Assembly (NCBI RefSeq): GCF_943590815.1
Contig: NZ_CALSBS010000006.1
Span: 124,001-188,000 of the forward strand
Direction: 5' to 3'
DNA: 64,000 bases
DNA from: Pseudocitrobacter vendiensis
GTDB lineage: Bacteria; Pseudomonadota; Gammaproteobacteria; Enterobacterales; Enterobacteriaceae
Below the pieces are notes generated by a model, which saw nothing but the letters and a program-made list of their open reading frames with translations, did not search any database and was not told where the DNA came from. Of the stretch, positions 63,491 to 64,000 are shown piece by piece; the stretch's first letter is position 1, and each line of letters opens with the position of its first letter. Made by a program: the position numbers and the translations under genes.

Positions 63491-64000
63491 GTCCAAAAGA
63501 CTCATATTCACCGTTAACCGTGAATTTTTTCCGCCAGGCGAGTGGGCTGCTTGCCAGATGCCGCTGGAAATGGCGACGCAAAGTCTTACCGTTTACAAAT
63601 CCTGCTTGCTCAGCCACGCTTTCCATACTCATTCGCGTCGTTACCAGATAATGCTGCGCACGGCGAAGGCGTTCGTCTAACAGCCAGCGTGCCGGCGTTT
63701 TTCCTGTTGATTCCTGAAATCTGCGTAAAAACGTACGTTCACTCATCCCCATACGCTGTGCCAGTGAAGCCACCGTATGGTTTTCAGCAATATTCTGGTG
63801 CAGATAATCAAACAGCGCGCCTAACCGCAGGCTTTCGCGATCGCGCGCGACAGGTCGCTCAACCTGCTGCTTTTGTGCGCCATCACGATGAGGCTGGACG
63901 ACCAAACGGCGCGCTACGATATTTGCGGCATCGAGACCAAAATCAAGGCGCACCACGTGCAAACAGAGATCAATCCCCGCAGCGCTGCCTGCTGATGTCA
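63468..64000 (-). CDS. GlxA/FtrA-type AraC regulator, 3' part (cut by the window end)
   Basis: The visible 177 residues hold the end of a DJ-1/PfpI-like domain (TSAGSAAGIDLCLHVVRLDFG) and an AraC DNA-binding domain (HTVASLAQRMGMSERTFLRRFQESTGKTPARWL..., then SMESVAEQAGFVNGKTLRRHFQRHL). The 5' end lies beyond 64000. This layout is that of FtrA-like regulators. Ligand and target genes are not visible. Confidence 0.85.
   Translation of the reverse strand, partial: TSAGSAAGIDLCLHVVRLDFGLDAANIVARRLVVQPHRDGAQKQQVERPVARDRESLRLGALFDYLHQNIAENHTVASLAQRMGMSERTFLRRFQESTGKTPARWLLDERLRRAQHYLVTTRMSMESVAEQAGFVNGKTLRRHFQRHLASSPLAWRKKFTVNGEYESFGQKKPPDI

Noticed and set aside
1-64000. CRISPR arrays, rRNA genes or prophage modules
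   Set aside because: No regularly spaced direct repeats, rRNA segments or phage structural genes were seen.

Overview
This window comes from the chromosome of an enterobacterium (Enterobacteriaceae). The backbone follows the gene order of the E. coli ydcP to dcp region: rlhA, ydcR-ydcSTUV-patD, tqsA, mdtJI, ydgD, asr, ynfM, ynfL, mlc, bioD2, clcB, ynfE/ynfF, ynfD, ynfC, speG, ynfB, ynfA, rspAB, ydfJ, ydfI, ydfZ, rspR, ydfG and dcp. Several features are more typical of Citrobacter or Salmonella than of E. coli K-12: the OsmU (osmVWXY) transporter, SmvA/SmvR, a CIO-type cytochrome bd oxidase and an M32 carboxypeptidase. A Citrobacter-like genome is the best guess. No typing gene is present, so the genus is an inference.

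Layout. 0-6 kb: rlhA, a leftward cioA-cioB-DUF2474 oxidase operon, and a tRNA-like gene with an 8-bp acceptor stem and encoded CCA. 6-13 kb: the regulator gene ydcR and the ydcSTUV-patD putrescine/gamma-aminobutyraldehyde operon. 13-23.4 kb: an accessory block with small orphan genes, two lipoproteins, a complete hok/mok/sok-type toxin locus, a second citrate synthase with a substituted catalytic histidine, an alkyl sulfatase next to a FadL-type porin, an IprA-type regulator, an OmpA paralogue and the stump of an MscS channel gene. 23.4-38.5 kb: SOS-controlled umuDC, smvR/smvA, tqsA, mdtJI with a probable mdtU leader ORF, ydgD, ydgU, asr, an M32 carboxypeptidase, ynfM/ynfL, mlc, bioD2 and clcB. 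38.5-50.5 kb: osmVWXY, a decayed ynfE/ynfF molybdoenzyme locus, ynfD, ynfC, speG, ynfB, ynfA, and a higA antitoxin with only the tail of its toxin. 50.5-64 kb: rspA-rspB-ydfJ-ydfI, an IS481-family insertion inside a REP element, ydfZ, a universal stress protein, rspR, ydfG, dcp, a solitary nqrE-like gene, two candidate small RNAs, and the 3' part of a GlxA/FtrA-type regulator that runs off the window end.

How the genes work together. Polyamine handling recurs: putrescine-type uptake and oxidation (ydcSTUV, patD), spermidine export (mdtJI) and spermidine acetylation (speG). Sugar-acid metabolism is represented by rspAB, ydfJ and ydfI with the regulator RspR. Osmoprotectant uptake (osmVWXY), efflux (smvA, ynfM, mdtJI) and acid/oxidative stress functions (asr, uspF-like, iprA-like) complete the picture.

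The most unusual observations are as follows. (1) An in-frame ynfF-dmsD chimera shows that ynfG, ynfH and most of dmsD were deleted, and the adjacent ynfE carries a one-base frameshift. (2) The extra citrate synthase has Asn where GltA has its catalytic His (GFGH becomes GFGN). (3) The tRNA-like gene has intact acceptor, D and T arms but a poor anticodon arm. (4) Identical 9-bp half-sites lie upstream of both cioA and ydcR. (5) Truncation scars are left by a lost higB toxin and a lost MscS N-terminus.
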